A DNA stretch of 64,000 nt from CALODP01 sp942492055 (GCA_942492055.1 CALODP010000019.1:1-64000); one strand, 5' to 3'. Shown: positions 1-9,208, numbered from the stretch's first letter. Notes: generated by a model not told the origin, from the letters alone. Numbers and translations are program-made.

Positions 1-3000
1 TGCGTCAAACCTTACCTCATACCTTCCGCTTTCTTTTATATCATTTACCAAAGTCGCAACCTCTTTGCCCAATACATCATAAACCTTCAAACTCACCCTT
101 CCGGCCTTAGGAAGTTGATAATTAATTGTAGTTGTTGGATTAAACGGATTAGGATAATTCTGACTAAGTGAATAATCTTTTACTACATTTTCGCCGTTAT
201 ATGAAATATGCTTTACATTCTCCTTTTCCAAGCCGCTTCTTTCCGCATATATCGTAGTAATCATGCGACATTCGTAATCCTTCGTCGAAGTAAGTGTGAG
301 TTTAAGCCTTACTTCTCTGTCACCTATCCCTTTAGTATTTACACTAAAATTCCCGAATGTTTCCTTTAAACTTTTTCGAGACAATAATCCCTTCTCATAT
401 TCCCCTATTACTTTTCCTGTCACCGCGTCAATTAACCCTATTGTATACCCGATCGCGTTATCCCCCGAAAAGAACAACTTATCGTCCGTTGTATCGACTA
501 TTGCGGTTTCTACTGCAAAACCAAACGAGTCTCCATCTTTCAGCACAAATGGTTTCGACAAAAGATATTCGTTTATCCCTCCAATATCTGTTACCGTTGT
601 ATATCCGCTGTCTGTCGGAACTTCCTCGAAGAATATCGCCTCGTTATCAACTGTAATATCACCGAAGCGAAGACTTAATTTCGCGTTGTTATTAAATATC
701 AGAGCTTCCCTGTAGGCATAACTCTCCCCTTGCTCCCCTTTACTTAGAGCTCCTCCGATAAATTTTGTCTCCAACTTTTTGGGTGTGGTTCCGGGATTGA
801 AGGATGTAATTCCAATGTTTTCTAATGAATAACCATTTGAAATATCAAGATAATCACCGGCATATGGGAATGAATACATTGAATAAGAAGTGATATCTTT
901 TACATATTTACTCTTTCCGTTTCCCGAAAAAGCCAAAACAATATGATTTGTCTCATCTGAATTTATATCGCATGACTTGATAGTTGAACTATATGGAGAA
1001 AACATGTATTCCCGATAGTTTCCCCATGAAGATCCGTTATTACTACAAACGATAACTTCATCCTGATTATTCATCGTACTTTTTGCTAACCACGCCAAAA
1101 CAGGAATTCCGTTAGGAACTGTTATCTTAGGAGATTTATAGCTTCGCCCCGGACCACTCCCTTCTGTAAAACTTGCCCAATTTGAGAAGGAAACATCAAT
1201 TTCATTCCCCTTAATCTTTACATATTTTACAGCGTTCGTACTACATTTACGCGCGTAATTATAAACAGGTTCTTCCCATGCCAGATGGAACTCAATAGGA
1301 TTAGCCCCTCTTGAATAGGTTGCTAGCGAAGGATTTTGGGATTTCACCGAAGTTCCTGGAATTATCCCTACTTTTTCCCAATCAATTCCCCATTCACTTA
1401 TTCTTCCGTACTTATACCTCAAACCATTATGTTGCCATACAACCAAAACAGTTCTATCAATCCCGATATTTACTACTTGAGGATTACCAACGGTTAAATT
1501 TCTCCACTCAACATTTTCATACGTCCCAATCAAATTCCCGGCTGGATCAATATATGCTATCCACAATTCACCGTCTTCATAATATGTTACTACAAACATA
1601 TTATTGTTACTTCCTATCCCTCCAATTGAAGGTTTGGAAGCATTCCCTTTCTCCTCAAAGTTTATCGGCTTTCTTTCGTTAGCTAGCACCCACTCTGTTG
1701 CTCCAATCTCCTTTTTCTCAAGCCATATATTTCCCATGCTTTCATATACCAGAAAATTTTTACCTTTCCAAAACAAAGATTTCCTTTGCCCGTTATTAGA
1801 GATTGCGCTAGAGGTATTTGTCAAATGCAGTCCCTTGTAATTGGCAGTTATTACTGCTCTGTTTTCTTTGAAAATGATGCATGCCTCACGCTCTTCATTC
1901 TCGCTAACATTCAACATAATCTTTTCAGCACCCACTGAATTTAATTCCCGAAACAAACATTCGTGATCAAGTATACTTATTTTGTCATAAACCTTTATTC
2001 TATAATGATTTTCTGACGTGAGATCTTCATTAATAAAAAATCCCCGGTATCCACCATTCCCTGTACATATAGGTGAACGTAAACTCTTATAAACAGGTTT
2101 TTCCCTATTACGATAAGTATTAGTTTTAGGATCCAAATAATCAGCTAACCACGGATCTTTGAATGCTATTAGATTATCCGGATTATCGATATTTGTATAC
2201 CCCTCTATTCTGTTTTGAATTGTTACGTTTGTTGCAGTATTCTTAAAAACAGATTTAAAACTATTTTTTTCTTTAACCTTAAATCTGCCAAAATTGACAT
2301 TGCTAGTAATATTATTTGCAACCCAATCGTGCATTAACTCAGTACTATTAGGTCTAAATTCCTTACTTGCCTGTAGACATATTTCACTCCCTACTTCTTC
2401 TCTTAAGTAGTATGGTACTCTTCTTTCGTTCCACTTGCTATCCCTGTAATATGCTACATTCCCAAACGACTCCTTGCCGGAAGATACCTGATCTACCTTT
2501 ACATTTCCTGTAACCTGAAGAATTAATATCGGCTCACTATAAGTGATTAAAGTATTTGTTCCGGAAGTCTCATCTGAATTCTGCAATCCTATAATGATAT
2601 CTTCATTCGATTCCCCTCTCAATATTTTTTGAAGTTTTTCTTTAAGCTTACTGTTGGTTATTAAAACACTTTCGTTATCTGAATTTGCTTCGGCTATTTT
2701 CTCTCCATTTCCTATTCCATCATAGTAATCTTTTAAACTCTCATAAGAGGGAATTGTAAAGTCTTTTACAAAATACTTTATTCCCGATAATCCGGGAAAA
2801 TCCAAATACAATTCCACTTCATCTATTACTGTATTTCGGGGTATATTCTTCCCGACATCCGAAAATTTAATGTAGGAACGATACTCCTTTCCGATCATTA
2901 CAACGTTGTTTAGATATCCGCCGCAACTACCATCGTAGTTTACCGATCTTGTAACCCCTTTTATCTCAAATTGCTCCTTCTTGTTGTCTATTACAAACTT

Positions 3001-4470
3001 CCCTTCAACAATATTACTCTCTTTTATTTCTCCCGATTTAAGCGTTACAATCGATTTTATATAGAGATTTTTACTCGATTTTACTTCAATAGGTGAGTCA
3101 TAATTTTGAAAAGTCCCTGTCGCAGAATAAGAATATTTAATTATACTTTCGGGTGTTGTGCAAAAACAATTTACTGCAATTGACTTTCCGAATACTCCTG
3201 GGCCCGGAATAAAATATGGATCATTCGGCTTGGTTGAGAGATTAAAAACTTCACTTCTTCCTGAAGCAATCTGTGATGTGCCCCCCTTAAATTCCAGGAT
3301 ATATTTTCCTTCATTTAATCCACTGGGAATAGACCAAGAATAGATGCTTTTGTGCCCCGTTTTCGATTGAATGCTTACAGCTACCGGCCCCATTGGAATA
3401 TCAATATTATTCTCTTTTTTCAATAAATCGATTGATATTTTATCAATTTCACCCGGATGATAATCATACCACTCAATGGTCAGTTCTGAGCCGGGAATAT
3501 AATTTCCTCCCGCAATAGGAGTTATTAAGCTAATATTTCTATCTATTCCCCACCCTAAATCTTCAAGAATACCCAATAAAACGGGACCCGGATCATGTAC
3601 AACTTCCGAGTAGCTTTGCGCGTAACACATTAAAGAGTTAACTCTGTCTCTACTATCGTGAAATGATTCCCCCAAATGATAAATACTGCTCCCTTTTTTC
3701 CATTGTCTTGGCGCATACAATGATGGACATTCTTCCAGATTTGCAATTTTTGCGTTCACTCCGTTAAAAACTAAATTATCACTCGTTAGAGCTGATTGAA
3801 TTTCATTATTATCTACTATACTAATTATTTGTGTATCTCCCTCAAAAATGAACTTGTCGAAAATTGCAGGTTTATCATCTAACGTTTCCAAAGGAATTGT
3901 TTCGGATCCTATTGCAAAATACTTTCCGTCAATCCCCAACCCGTGCGCCACTTCGTGTAACAGTACTGTAATAAAATCAAATTTGTCTTTAACCGGAACA
4001 GAGTTTACGGAATAGGACCACTGTTGTTTCGAATTCATTGTTATAATCATATCCGGAGACTTTGGATTACTTATCGGTCCTAACTGCTTAGCTAATGCTC
4101 TCGGATACTTATAACCAACATATTCTTCTTTTGTTAGTTCTTCTGTAAACTTTGTGACAGTATTTCCTAAGGATTTTTCCCCCAAATCTTTCCAGACTAA
4201 TTCAACTGTTATTGGATTTGAAGCTATTAATATGTTTTCCCAAAATTCCAAGGCCTTTTTTGCCGCCTTCTTTTCCTTGTCTGTCCAAGTTCCTTTCCAT
4301 GTTACTTCAAATGAAGCGGTTTTCTTGAATAAACCGTTTCTATTGCTACTTGCCGGTGGCCCTACAACACTGAAAGAGTTGATTTTTCGGGCCTCTGAAT
4401 TCTTATTTCCAAAAATCAAGGATGGTATTACAAATAAAAGAACTAGTAAATAAATATTTCTTAATTTCAT
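1..4470 (-). CDS. Large secreted HExxH metalloprotease-like protein with T9SS C-terminal sorting domain (3' end outside window)
   Basis: Read in frame from an ATG at 4470, the minus strand is open for 1,490 codons with no stop and leaves the window at position 1. Residues 1-21 form a signal peptide ending IFG. A zinc-binding motif LHEVAHGLGID lies at residues 171-181 (H172, E173, H176; an Asp at 181 where metzincins have His). It is followed by a conserved-looking SSIYHLGE, a Met-turn-like SLMCYA, and DPGPVLLGILEDLGW, an arrangement I associate with secreted HExxHGLG proteins. A long region of unknown repeats follows. The last residues in the window read LSQNYPNPFNPTT and then VYDVLGKEVATLV, the classic type IX secretion sorting domain, missing only its last ~20-25 residues. 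It is probably exported across the outer membrane and either anchored or released. GAGG lies 6 nt before the start. The proteolytic role is inferred. Confidence 0.88.
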   Translation of the reverse strand, partial: MKLRNIYLLVLLFVIPSLIFGNKNSEARKINSFSVVGPPASSNRNGLFKKTASFEVTWKGTWTDKEKKAAKKALEFWENILIASNPITVELVWKDLGEKSLGNTVTKFTEELTKEEYVGYKYPRALAKQLGPISNPKSPDMIITMNSKQQWSYSVNSVPVKDKFDFITVLLHEVAHGLGIDGKYFAIGSETIPLETLDDKPAIFDKFIFEGDTQIISIVDNNEIQSALTSDNLVFNGVNAKIANLEECPSLYAPRQWKKGSSIYHLGESFHDSRDRVNSLMCYAQSYSEVVHDPGPVLLGILEDLGWGIDRNISLITPIAGGNYIPGSELTIEWYDYHPGEIDKISIDLLKKENNIDIPMGPVAVSIQSKTGHKSIYSWSIPSGLNEGKYILEFKGGTSQIASGRSEVFNLSTKPNDPYFIPGPGVFGKSIAVNCFCTTPESIIKYSYSATGTFQNYDSPIEVKSSKNLYIKSIVTLKSGEIKESNIVEGKFVIDNKKEQFEIKGVTRSVNYDGSCGGYLNNVVMIGKEYRSYIKFSDVGKNIPRNTVIDEVELYLDFPGLSGIKYFVKDFTIPSYESLKDYYDGIGNGEKIAEANSDNESVLITNSKLKEKLQKILRGESNEDIIIGLQNSDETSGTNTLITYSEPILILQVTGNVKVDQVSSGKESFGNVAYYRDSKWNERRVPYYLREEVGSEICLQASKEFRPNSTELMHDWVANNITSNVNFGRFKVKEKNSFKSVFKNTATNVTIQNRIEGYTNIDNPDNLIAFKDPWLADYLDPKTNTYRNREKPVYKSLRSPICTGNGGYRGFFINEDLTSENHYRIKVYDKISILDHECLFRELNSVGAEKIMLNVSENEEREACIIFKENRAVITANYKGLHLTNTSSAISNNGQRKSLFWKGKNFLVYESMGNIWLEKKEIGATEWVLANERKPINFEEKGNASKPSIGGIGSNNNMFVVTYYEDGELWIAYIDPAGNLIGTYENVEWRNLTVGNPQVVNIGIDRTVLVVWQHNGLRYKYGRISEWGIDWEKVGIIPGTSVKSQNPSLATYSRGANPIEFHLAWEEPVYNYARKCSTNAVKYVKIKGNEIDVSFSNWASFTEGSGPGRSYKSPKITVPNGIPVLAWLAKSTMNNQDEVIVCSNNGSSWGNYREYMFSPYSSTIKSCDINSDETNHIVLAFSGNGKSKYVKDITSYSMYSFPYAGDYLDISNGYSLENIGITSFNPGTTPKKLETKFIGGALSKGEQGESYAYREALIFNNNAKLSLRFGDITVDNEAIFFEEVPTDSGYTTVTDIGGINEYLLSKPFVLKDGDSFGFAVETAIVDTTDDKLFFSGDNAIGYTIGLIDAVTGKVIGEYEKGLLSRKSLKETFGNFSVNTKGIGDREVRLKLTLTSTKDYECRMITTIYAERSGLEKENVKHISYNGENVVKDYSLSQNYPNPFNPTTTINYQLPKAGRVSLKVYDVLGKEVATLVNDIKESGRYEVRFDA

Positions 4471-4478
4471 CAATTACC

Positions 4479-4496
4479 TCATTTTCATGAAAATGA
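4479..4496. promoter_or_regulatory. Perfect 18-bp palindrome just upstream of the secreted-protein start
   Basis: TCATTTTCA is followed directly by TGAAAATGA, a perfect 9+9 palindrome. It ends where the GAGG ribosome-binding sequence of the 4470 gene begins. It could be an operator, or a weak mRNA hairpin that touches the ribosome site. AT-rich palindromes also arise by chance, so the role is inference. Confidence 0.4.
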
Positions 4497-4571
4497 AGCG
4501 GACAATTATTAACTTGCAAAAGGGATAGAGAAATTTGTTGGCGCGAATTTATACTCTACCCCCTTTACAAG

Positions 4572-4594
4572 CACCGGCGCCGCTATCGCCGGTG
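4572..4594 (-). terminator. Hairpin after the lipoprotein tandem, without U-tract
   Basis: CACCGGCG and CGCCGGTG form a perfect 8-bp GC-rich stem with a 7-nt loop, starting 5 bp after the stop codon of the last lipoprotein gene in reading direction. No T-run follows, so it could be a transcript-end stabilising hairpin or a Rho-aided stop rather than a textbook intrinsic terminator. Confidence 0.45.
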
Positions 4595-4598
4595 TAAT

Positions 4599-5897
4599 TT
4601 ATTGTAATTTCCCTATCTTCACTACTCCTTGTACTCCGTTCGTTCCTACAGCTACTACTAATTTATTTTTCACCTCTACTTCCATTATATTGAAGCTCTC
4701 TGTCTCATTCACTACTTTCCAGTCTACCCCGTTATAATGTGCTATATATCCGAAACCACCTACTACGAATATATTATTCGATGCGTTACCTTTTATGGAT
4801 GTCGAATATAGTAAGGGTAAGCCTTCTATCTCCTTCCACCCTTTCCCACGATTCACATATACTCCGTCTCCGCATGCGTATATCGGATATCCGTTTTTAC
4901 TCCATATGGACGACACCCGTAAATTTCCATCCCATTCCAAACAGGTTAACTCATCATTGTTTACTTCAAATATTCCTCTCGTACTCTTTGATAATACTTG
5001 GGTCATACCGACTAAGACCCTCCTTTCCCCACTCTTGGAATCGACGTAGCTATATATATCCGAAATCCCTCCTTCTAAACCTTCTCCTTTGTACTTATCC
5101 CATTTCCCTTTTTCGTAATGATAGATACTTCCATCATTTACACTACCCAAATATATCTCGTCATCTTCTAGATACTCCATGCTGGTTACCTGACTATGAA
5201 AAACATCTACCGGATCATCGTAAAAATGAGCCAGAATAGACCATTCCGAATTTCCCCATTTTAATAAACTGGTATTACCACTTATGAATACTTCCTTCTC
5301 GGTCGATAACTCTATACATGAAAATGGGGTCACTACTTTTCTGGGATAACATGTATAGGTTTTCACTCCTTCAACTTTCCAACTCACTCCGTCCCATTTC
5401 AGCAAATTATATAACTCATATTTCCCGTTGCAACATGAATCCATCTCCCCAACTACCCAGATGTTTTCATCATCTAATATTGCCACATCAGAAAAATCAC
5501 TCCCCCCGCAATTTCCGAAGTAATATGTCTTCCACTCTATTTCATGACTCGTCGGCAACATCGTTTTTAATATCGTTCCTCCGCTTATCTCCTCAGCCTC
5601 ATCTCCCTTCTTTTCTATTGCCAGATATCTGTAGCTTTCTCCTCCAACCAATCCGGTATCTACTATTACACTGTCTACTACTTCCGATGGAAATTTCGCT
5701 ATCTCTACCCCTTCACGACTTATTACTATCTCTCCACATTCTAAGGGACTTTCATTCCGGAAATGCAAATATGCCTCTTGAACACCTACTTCCAATACCC
5801 GTATACTTATTTCTTTTCCTTTCTCCGAGCACGGCTCTATTGTATCACAACTATTCAGCATGACTATTAGAACTATTAACATTATTATTTTTTTCAT
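4599..5897 (-). CDS. Mosaic lipoprotein, copy 1 (last of three tandem paralogues)
   Basis: A 432-residue lipoprotein. The signal peptide ends in a lipobox LNSC (Cys17). An Ig/Fn-like N-terminal part follows (to about residue 115), then repeated short blocks of the type ENIWVVGE, EIYLGS, YPIYACG, NIFVVGG, each near W/G-containing strands, which suggests a beta-propeller-like fold. I do not recognise a named family. Residues 1-131 are identical to copy 2, while the C-terminal half matches copy 3. It begins 3 bp after the stop of copy 2. Its ribosome site GGAGATAG lies inside the end of copy 2. Unlike copies 2 and 3 it ends KIGKLQ rather than KIGRRR. A surface-exposed role is inferred. Confidence 0.85.
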   Translation of the reverse strand: MKKIIMLIVLIVMLNSCDTIEPCSEKGKEISIRVLEVGVQEAYLHFRNESPLECGEIVISREGVEIAKFPSEVVDSVIVDTGLVGGESYRYLAIEKKGDEAEEISGGTILKTMLPTSHEIEWKTYYFGNCGGSDFSDVAILDDENIWVVGEMDSCCNGKYELYNLLKWDGVSWKVEGVKTYTCYPRKVVTPFSCIELSTEKEVFISGNTSLLKWGNSEWSILAHFYDDPVDVFHSQVTSMEYLEDDEIYLGSVNDGSIYHYEKGKWDKYKGEGLEGGISDIYSYVDSKSGERRVLVGMTQVLSKSTRGIFEVNNDELTCLEWDGNLRVSSIWSKNGYPIYACGDGVYVNRGKGWKEIEGLPLLYSTSIKGNASNNIFVVGGFGYIAHYNGVDWKVVNETESFNIMEVEVKNKLVVAVGTNGVQGVVKIGKLQ

Positions 5898-5900
5898 TCT

Positions 5901-7199
5901 CTATCTCCTTCTCCCTATCTTCACTACTCCTTGTACTCCGTCTGTCCCGACAACAACAACAGTATTCCCTTTTATTGCCAACTTAAAATAAATTACATCT
6001 TCGGTATCATTTACCATTTCCCAATTTTCTCCGTTATAATGTGCTATATATCCGAAATCTCCAATGGCGTATATGTCATTCATTCCGCTCCCTTTCATAT
6101 ATTGAACATATATGTGCGGTAGATCTTTTATCCTATTCCACCCTTTCCCACGATTCACATATACTCCGTCTCCGCATGCGTATAACGGATATCCGTTTTT
6201 ACTCCATATGGACGAGACTCGTAAATTTCCATCCCATTCCAAACAGGTTAACTCATCATTTTTTATTTCTAATATCCCTCGATAGCTTTGAAATAATGTC
6301 TGCGTCATGCCGACTAAGACCCTCCTTTCTCCGCTCTTGGAATCAACGTAGCTATATATATCCGAAATCCCTCCTTCTAAACCTTCTCCTTTGTACTTAT
6401 CCCATTTCCCTTTTTCGTAATGATAGAGACTTCCGTCATACCCACTGCCCAAATATATCTCGTCATCTTCTAGATGCTCCATGCTGGTTACCTGACTATG
6501 AAAAACATCTACCGGATCATCGTAAAAATGAGCCAAAATAGACCATTCCGAATTCCATAACTCTAATAGACTGGTATAGCCACATATGAATACTTCCTTT
6601 TCAGTCGATAACTCTATACATGAAAATGGGGTCACTACTTTTCTGGGATAACATGTATAGGCTTTCACTCCTTCAACTTTCCAACTCACTCCGTCCCATT
6701 TCAGCAAATTATATAACTCATATTTCCCGTTGCAACATGAATCTATCTCCCCAACTACCCAGATGTTTTCATCATCCAATATCTCTACATCATATAAAAC
6801 TGTCCCCCCGCAATTTCCGAAGTAATATGTCTTCCACTCTATTTCATGACTCGTCGGCAACATCGTTTTTAATATCGTTCCTCCGCTTATCTCCTCAGCC
6901 TCATCTCCCTTCTTTTCTATTGCCAGATATCTGTAGCTCTCTCCTCCAACCAATCCGGTATCTACTATTACACTGTCTACTACTTCCGATGGAAATTTCG
7001 CTATCTCTACCCCTTCACGACTTATTACTATCTCTCCACATTCTAAGGGACTTTCATTCCGGAAATGCAAATATGCCTCTTGAACACCTACTTCCAATAC
7101 CCGTATACTTATTTCTTTTCCTTTCTCCGAGCACGGCTCTATTGTATCACAACTATTCAGCATGACTATTAGAACTATTAACATTATTATTTTTTTCAT
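5901..7199 (-). CDS. Mosaic lipoprotein, copy 2
   Basis: A 432-residue paralogue of its neighbours with the same lipobox LNSC (Cys17) and an N-terminal 131 residues identical to copy 1. It then has its own version of the first variable block (TVLYDVEILDD instead of SDFSDVAILDD), shares the CYPRKVV block with copy 1 and the GYDGSLYHY block with copy 3, and has unique sequence near TLFQSYRGILEIK and at the C-terminus (DLPHIYVQYMKG). Its last codons (AGA AGG AGA TAG) act as the ribosome-binding site of copy 1. A repeated propeller-like strand pattern is visible. The function is unknown; exposed lipoprotein is an inference. Confidence 0.85.
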   Translation of the reverse strand: MKKIIMLIVLIVMLNSCDTIEPCSEKGKEISIRVLEVGVQEAYLHFRNESPLECGEIVISREGVEIAKFPSEVVDSVIVDTGLVGGESYRYLAIEKKGDEAEEISGGTILKTMLPTSHEIEWKTYYFGNCGGTVLYDVEILDDENIWVVGEIDSCCNGKYELYNLLKWDGVSWKVEGVKAYTCYPRKVVTPFSCIELSTEKEVFICGYTSLLELWNSEWSILAHFYDDPVDVFHSQVTSMEHLEDDEIYLGSGYDGSLYHYEKGKWDKYKGEGLEGGISDIYSYVDSKSGERRVLVGMTQTLFQSYRGILEIKNDELTCLEWDGNLRVSSIWSKNGYPLYACGDGVYVNRGKGWNRIKDLPHIYVQYMKGSGMNDIYAIGDFGYIAHYNGENWEMVNDTEDVIYFKLAIKGNTVVVVGTDGVQGVVKIGRRR

Positions 7200-7202
7200 T
7201 CT

Positions 7203-8513
7203 CTATCTCCTTCTCCCTATCTTCACTACTCCTTGTACTCCGTTCGTTCCTACAGCTACTACTATGTTATTTTTCACCTCTACTTCCATTATATTGAAGC
7301 TCTCTGTATCATTCACTACTTTCCAGTCGACCCCGTTATAATGTGCTATATATCCGAAACCACCTACTACGAATATATTATTCGATGCGTTACCTTTTAT
7401 GGATGTCGAATATAGTAAGGGTAAGCCTTCTATCTCCTTCCACCCTTTCCCTCGATTCACATATACTCCGTCTCCGCATGCGTATAACGGATATCCGTTT
7501 TTACTCCATATGGATGAGACTCGTAAATTTCCATCCCATTCCAAACAGGTTAACTCATCATTGTTTACTTCAAATATTCCTCTCGTACTCTTTGATAATA
7601 CTTGGGTCATACCGACTAAGACCCTCCTTTCTCCACTCTTGGAATCGACGTAGCTATATATATCCGAAATCCCTCCTTCTAAACCTTCTCCTTTATACTT
7701 ATCCCATTTCCCTTTTTCGTAATGATAGAGACTTCCGTCATACCCACTACCCAAATATATCTCGTCATCTTCTAGATACTCCATGCTGGTTACCTGACTT
7801 TCGAATGGTCTTTCTTCCATAAACATTGCTTTGTATTCATACTCTCGGCCGTTCCATTTGATCAGATTTGAATAACTTGTCATATATACATTACTACTAT
7901 CTAATACCTCTATTCCGCGTAACCCTCCGCATACAAATCCGGTCTCTTGATAAGCATAATACTTTACTCTTTCCTTTTTCCAACTCACTCCGTCCCATTT
8001 CAGCAAATTATATAACTCATATTTCCCGTTGCAACATGAATCCATCTCCCCAACTACCCAGATGTTTTCATCATCTAATATTGCCACATCAGAAAAATCA
8101 CTCCCCCCGCAATTTCCGAAGTAATATGTCTTCCACTCTATTTCATGACTCGTCGGCAACATCGTTTTTAATATCGTTCCTCCCCTTATCTCATCAGCCT
8201 CATCTCCCTTCTTTTCTATTGCCAGATATCTGTAGCTTTCTCCTCCAACCAATCCGGTATCTACTATTACACTATCTACTACTTCCGATGGAAATTTCGC
8301 TATCTCTACCCCTTCACGACTTATTACTATCTCTCCACATTCTAAGGGACTTTCATTCCGGAAATGCAAATATGCCTCTTGAACACCTACTTCCAATACC
8401 CGTATACTTATTTCTTTTCCTTTCTCCGAGCACGGCTCTATTGTATCACAACCGATCATTTCAAGCAAAACAAAAACAGTTACTATTACTCTCATCAAAC
8501 TAGTTCTTTTCAT
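7203..8513 (-). CDS. Mosaic lipoprotein, copy 3 (first of the operon)
   Basis: A 436-residue paralogue and the promoter-proximal gene of the three. Its signal peptide is different (lipobox MIGC, Cys22), yet from DTIEPC onward it is near-identical to the others. The middle block (about residues 180-245; YAYQETGFVCGG, then SNVYMTSYSNLIKW) is unrelated to copies 1 and 2, whereas the segment after it rejoins the shared sequence and the C-terminal half follows copy 1. This patchwork points to recombination between copies. The gene ends GRRR-stop, whose codons supply the Shine-Dalgarno sequence of copy 2. The cellular role is not known. Confidence 0.85.
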   Translation of the reverse strand: MKRTSLMRVIVTVFVLLEMIGCDTIEPCSEKGKEISIRVLEVGVQEAYLHFRNESPLECGEIVISREGVEIAKFPSEVVDSVIVDTGLVGGESYRYLAIEKKGDEADEIRGGTILKTMLPTSHEIEWKTYYFGNCGGSDFSDVAILDDENIWVVGEMDSCCNGKYELYNLLKWDGVSWKKERVKYYAYQETGFVCGGLRGIEVLDSSNVYMTSYSNLIKWNGREYEYKAMFMEERPFESQVTSMEYLEDDEIYLGSGYDGSLYHYEKGKWDKYKGEGLEGGISDIYSYVDSKSGERRVLVGMTQVLSKSTRGIFEVNNDELTCLEWDGNLRVSSIWSKNGYPLYACGDGVYVNRGKGWKEIEGLPLLYSTSIKGNASNNIFVVGGFGYIAHYNGVDWKVVNDTESFNIMEVEVKNNIVVAVGTNGVQGVVKIGRRR

Positions 8514-8863
8514 TTTATAATATTCCCACTATATATCATGATAAATTCTCCAGACTTTCACTTATATAGAAATATATTTATTCAATTTATTAATATACCT
8601 ATTTTATTCAAACAATCACTACACAAGTAAGACTTTTTTGATATGTTTCTGCAAAAACTTGATCTTAACCATAGACTTTAGTCTAATTTATAGTTTATTG
8701 CCTCCTTTATTTTCATCAATCCTTATCCTATATTTCAAAACGGAATAGCCCGGTTTACGGAGATTACTCCTTAAACTAAAAGGTGGCCAACCTTTGAAAA
8801 CTATTCTTACCGGAGCCGGTGTTGCAGCATCGGCTCCATATTTACAACCTTCTCTTTATTCCC
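8514..8863. other. Intergenic region upstream of lipoprotein operon
   Basis: This AT-rich stretch must hold the promoter for the three lipoproteins. Visible structure is a 15-bp motif shared with the other lipoprotein locus (8614-8628), a near-perfect 17-bp palindrome around AGGTGGCCAACCT (8780-8796), and a hairpin GGAGCCG/CGGCTCC (8812-8818 with 8831-8837, 12-nt loop). No credible gene was seen. Confidence 0.5.
8614..8628 (-). promoter_or_regulatory. Upstream motif shared by two lipoprotein loci (copy A)
   Basis: AATCACTACACAAGT lies 101 bp above the start of lipoprotein copy 3. The same 15-mer with one change (AATCATTACACAAGT) lies 91 bp above the start of the frameshifted lipoprotein at 42844, in the same orientation relative to the gene. 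It may be a shared regulator or promoter element, or simply inherited sequence. Confidence 0.4.
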
Positions 8864-8994
8864 CTCTCTTTTGATAAGTTTTTTTTTACGTTATTATGAC
8901 TTAAGCCCAATATCCGACCTATCTCACGTAGACTCATTCCCTGATTTTTGGATCGTAGATTTTTGATTCATACCCAGTCTTCCATTCTGATCAC
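8864..8994 (-). pseudogene. istA 5' fragment with premature stop
   Basis: From the GTG at 8994 the sequence encodes the IstA N-terminus (MEDWV), then a TGA stop at 8970-8968 where the intact gene has ACA. After the stop the frame continues with the same residues as intact IstA (IKNLRSKN, then MSLREIGRILGLSHN) until homology is lost at about 8864. The result is an inactivated helix-turn-helix fragment of the transposase. Confidence 0.8.
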
Positions 8995-9099
8995 CTTTTT
9001 CCCTCCTGAGTTTTGCCTATTCAGAATAACTCTATTTTCTCTTTTTCCCTCTGGTCAGTTTTTAGTTGGATTTTTGGTCAATTTAAGTTGGACAAAACA
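8864..9099 (-). mobile_element. Solo left-end remnant of an IS21-family element
   Basis: Read on the minus strand from 9099, this 236-bp stretch follows the left end of the intact element at 39055 almost base for base. It starts with TGTTTTGTCCAAC, runs through GACCAGAGGGAAAAAGAG and the ribosome site CAGGAGGG, then the first ~45 codons of istA, and stops resembling the element at 8864. It keeps two copies of the terminal TCCAACT...TGACCA repeat, while the intact element keeps only one at this end. The rest of the element, including istB and the right end, is gone. Confidence 0.85.
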
Positions 9100-9208
9100 C
9101 TTTCCAATATGCATAATCACTATACCTTTCCATTCCCCCACAAAACGCCCCAAAATCGAACAAAACCGGCCAACCGATACTTCATTAAGATGAATAGATA
9201 TTTCACTT
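9100..9208. other. Spacer between IS remnant and 21-bp array
   Basis: About 109 bp of AT-rich sequence with no gene. Its last ~20 bp (9188-9208) resembles a decayed array unit (ends TATTTCACTT), so the array may once have started here. Confidence 0.4.

Noticed and set aside
1..4470. Several plus-strand open frames of 60-140 codons opposite the secreted protein
   Set aside because: They are antisense to one continuous 1,490-codon minus-strand frame with signal peptide and sorting domain.
4739..8503. Repeated plus-strand open frames opposite the three lipoproteins
   Set aside because: They recur only because the lipoprotein genes are near-identical copies; no start signals or family resemblance.
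8812..8837. GGAGCCG/CGGCTCC hairpin as a terminator
   Set aside because: No T-run on either strand and no gene ends next to it.
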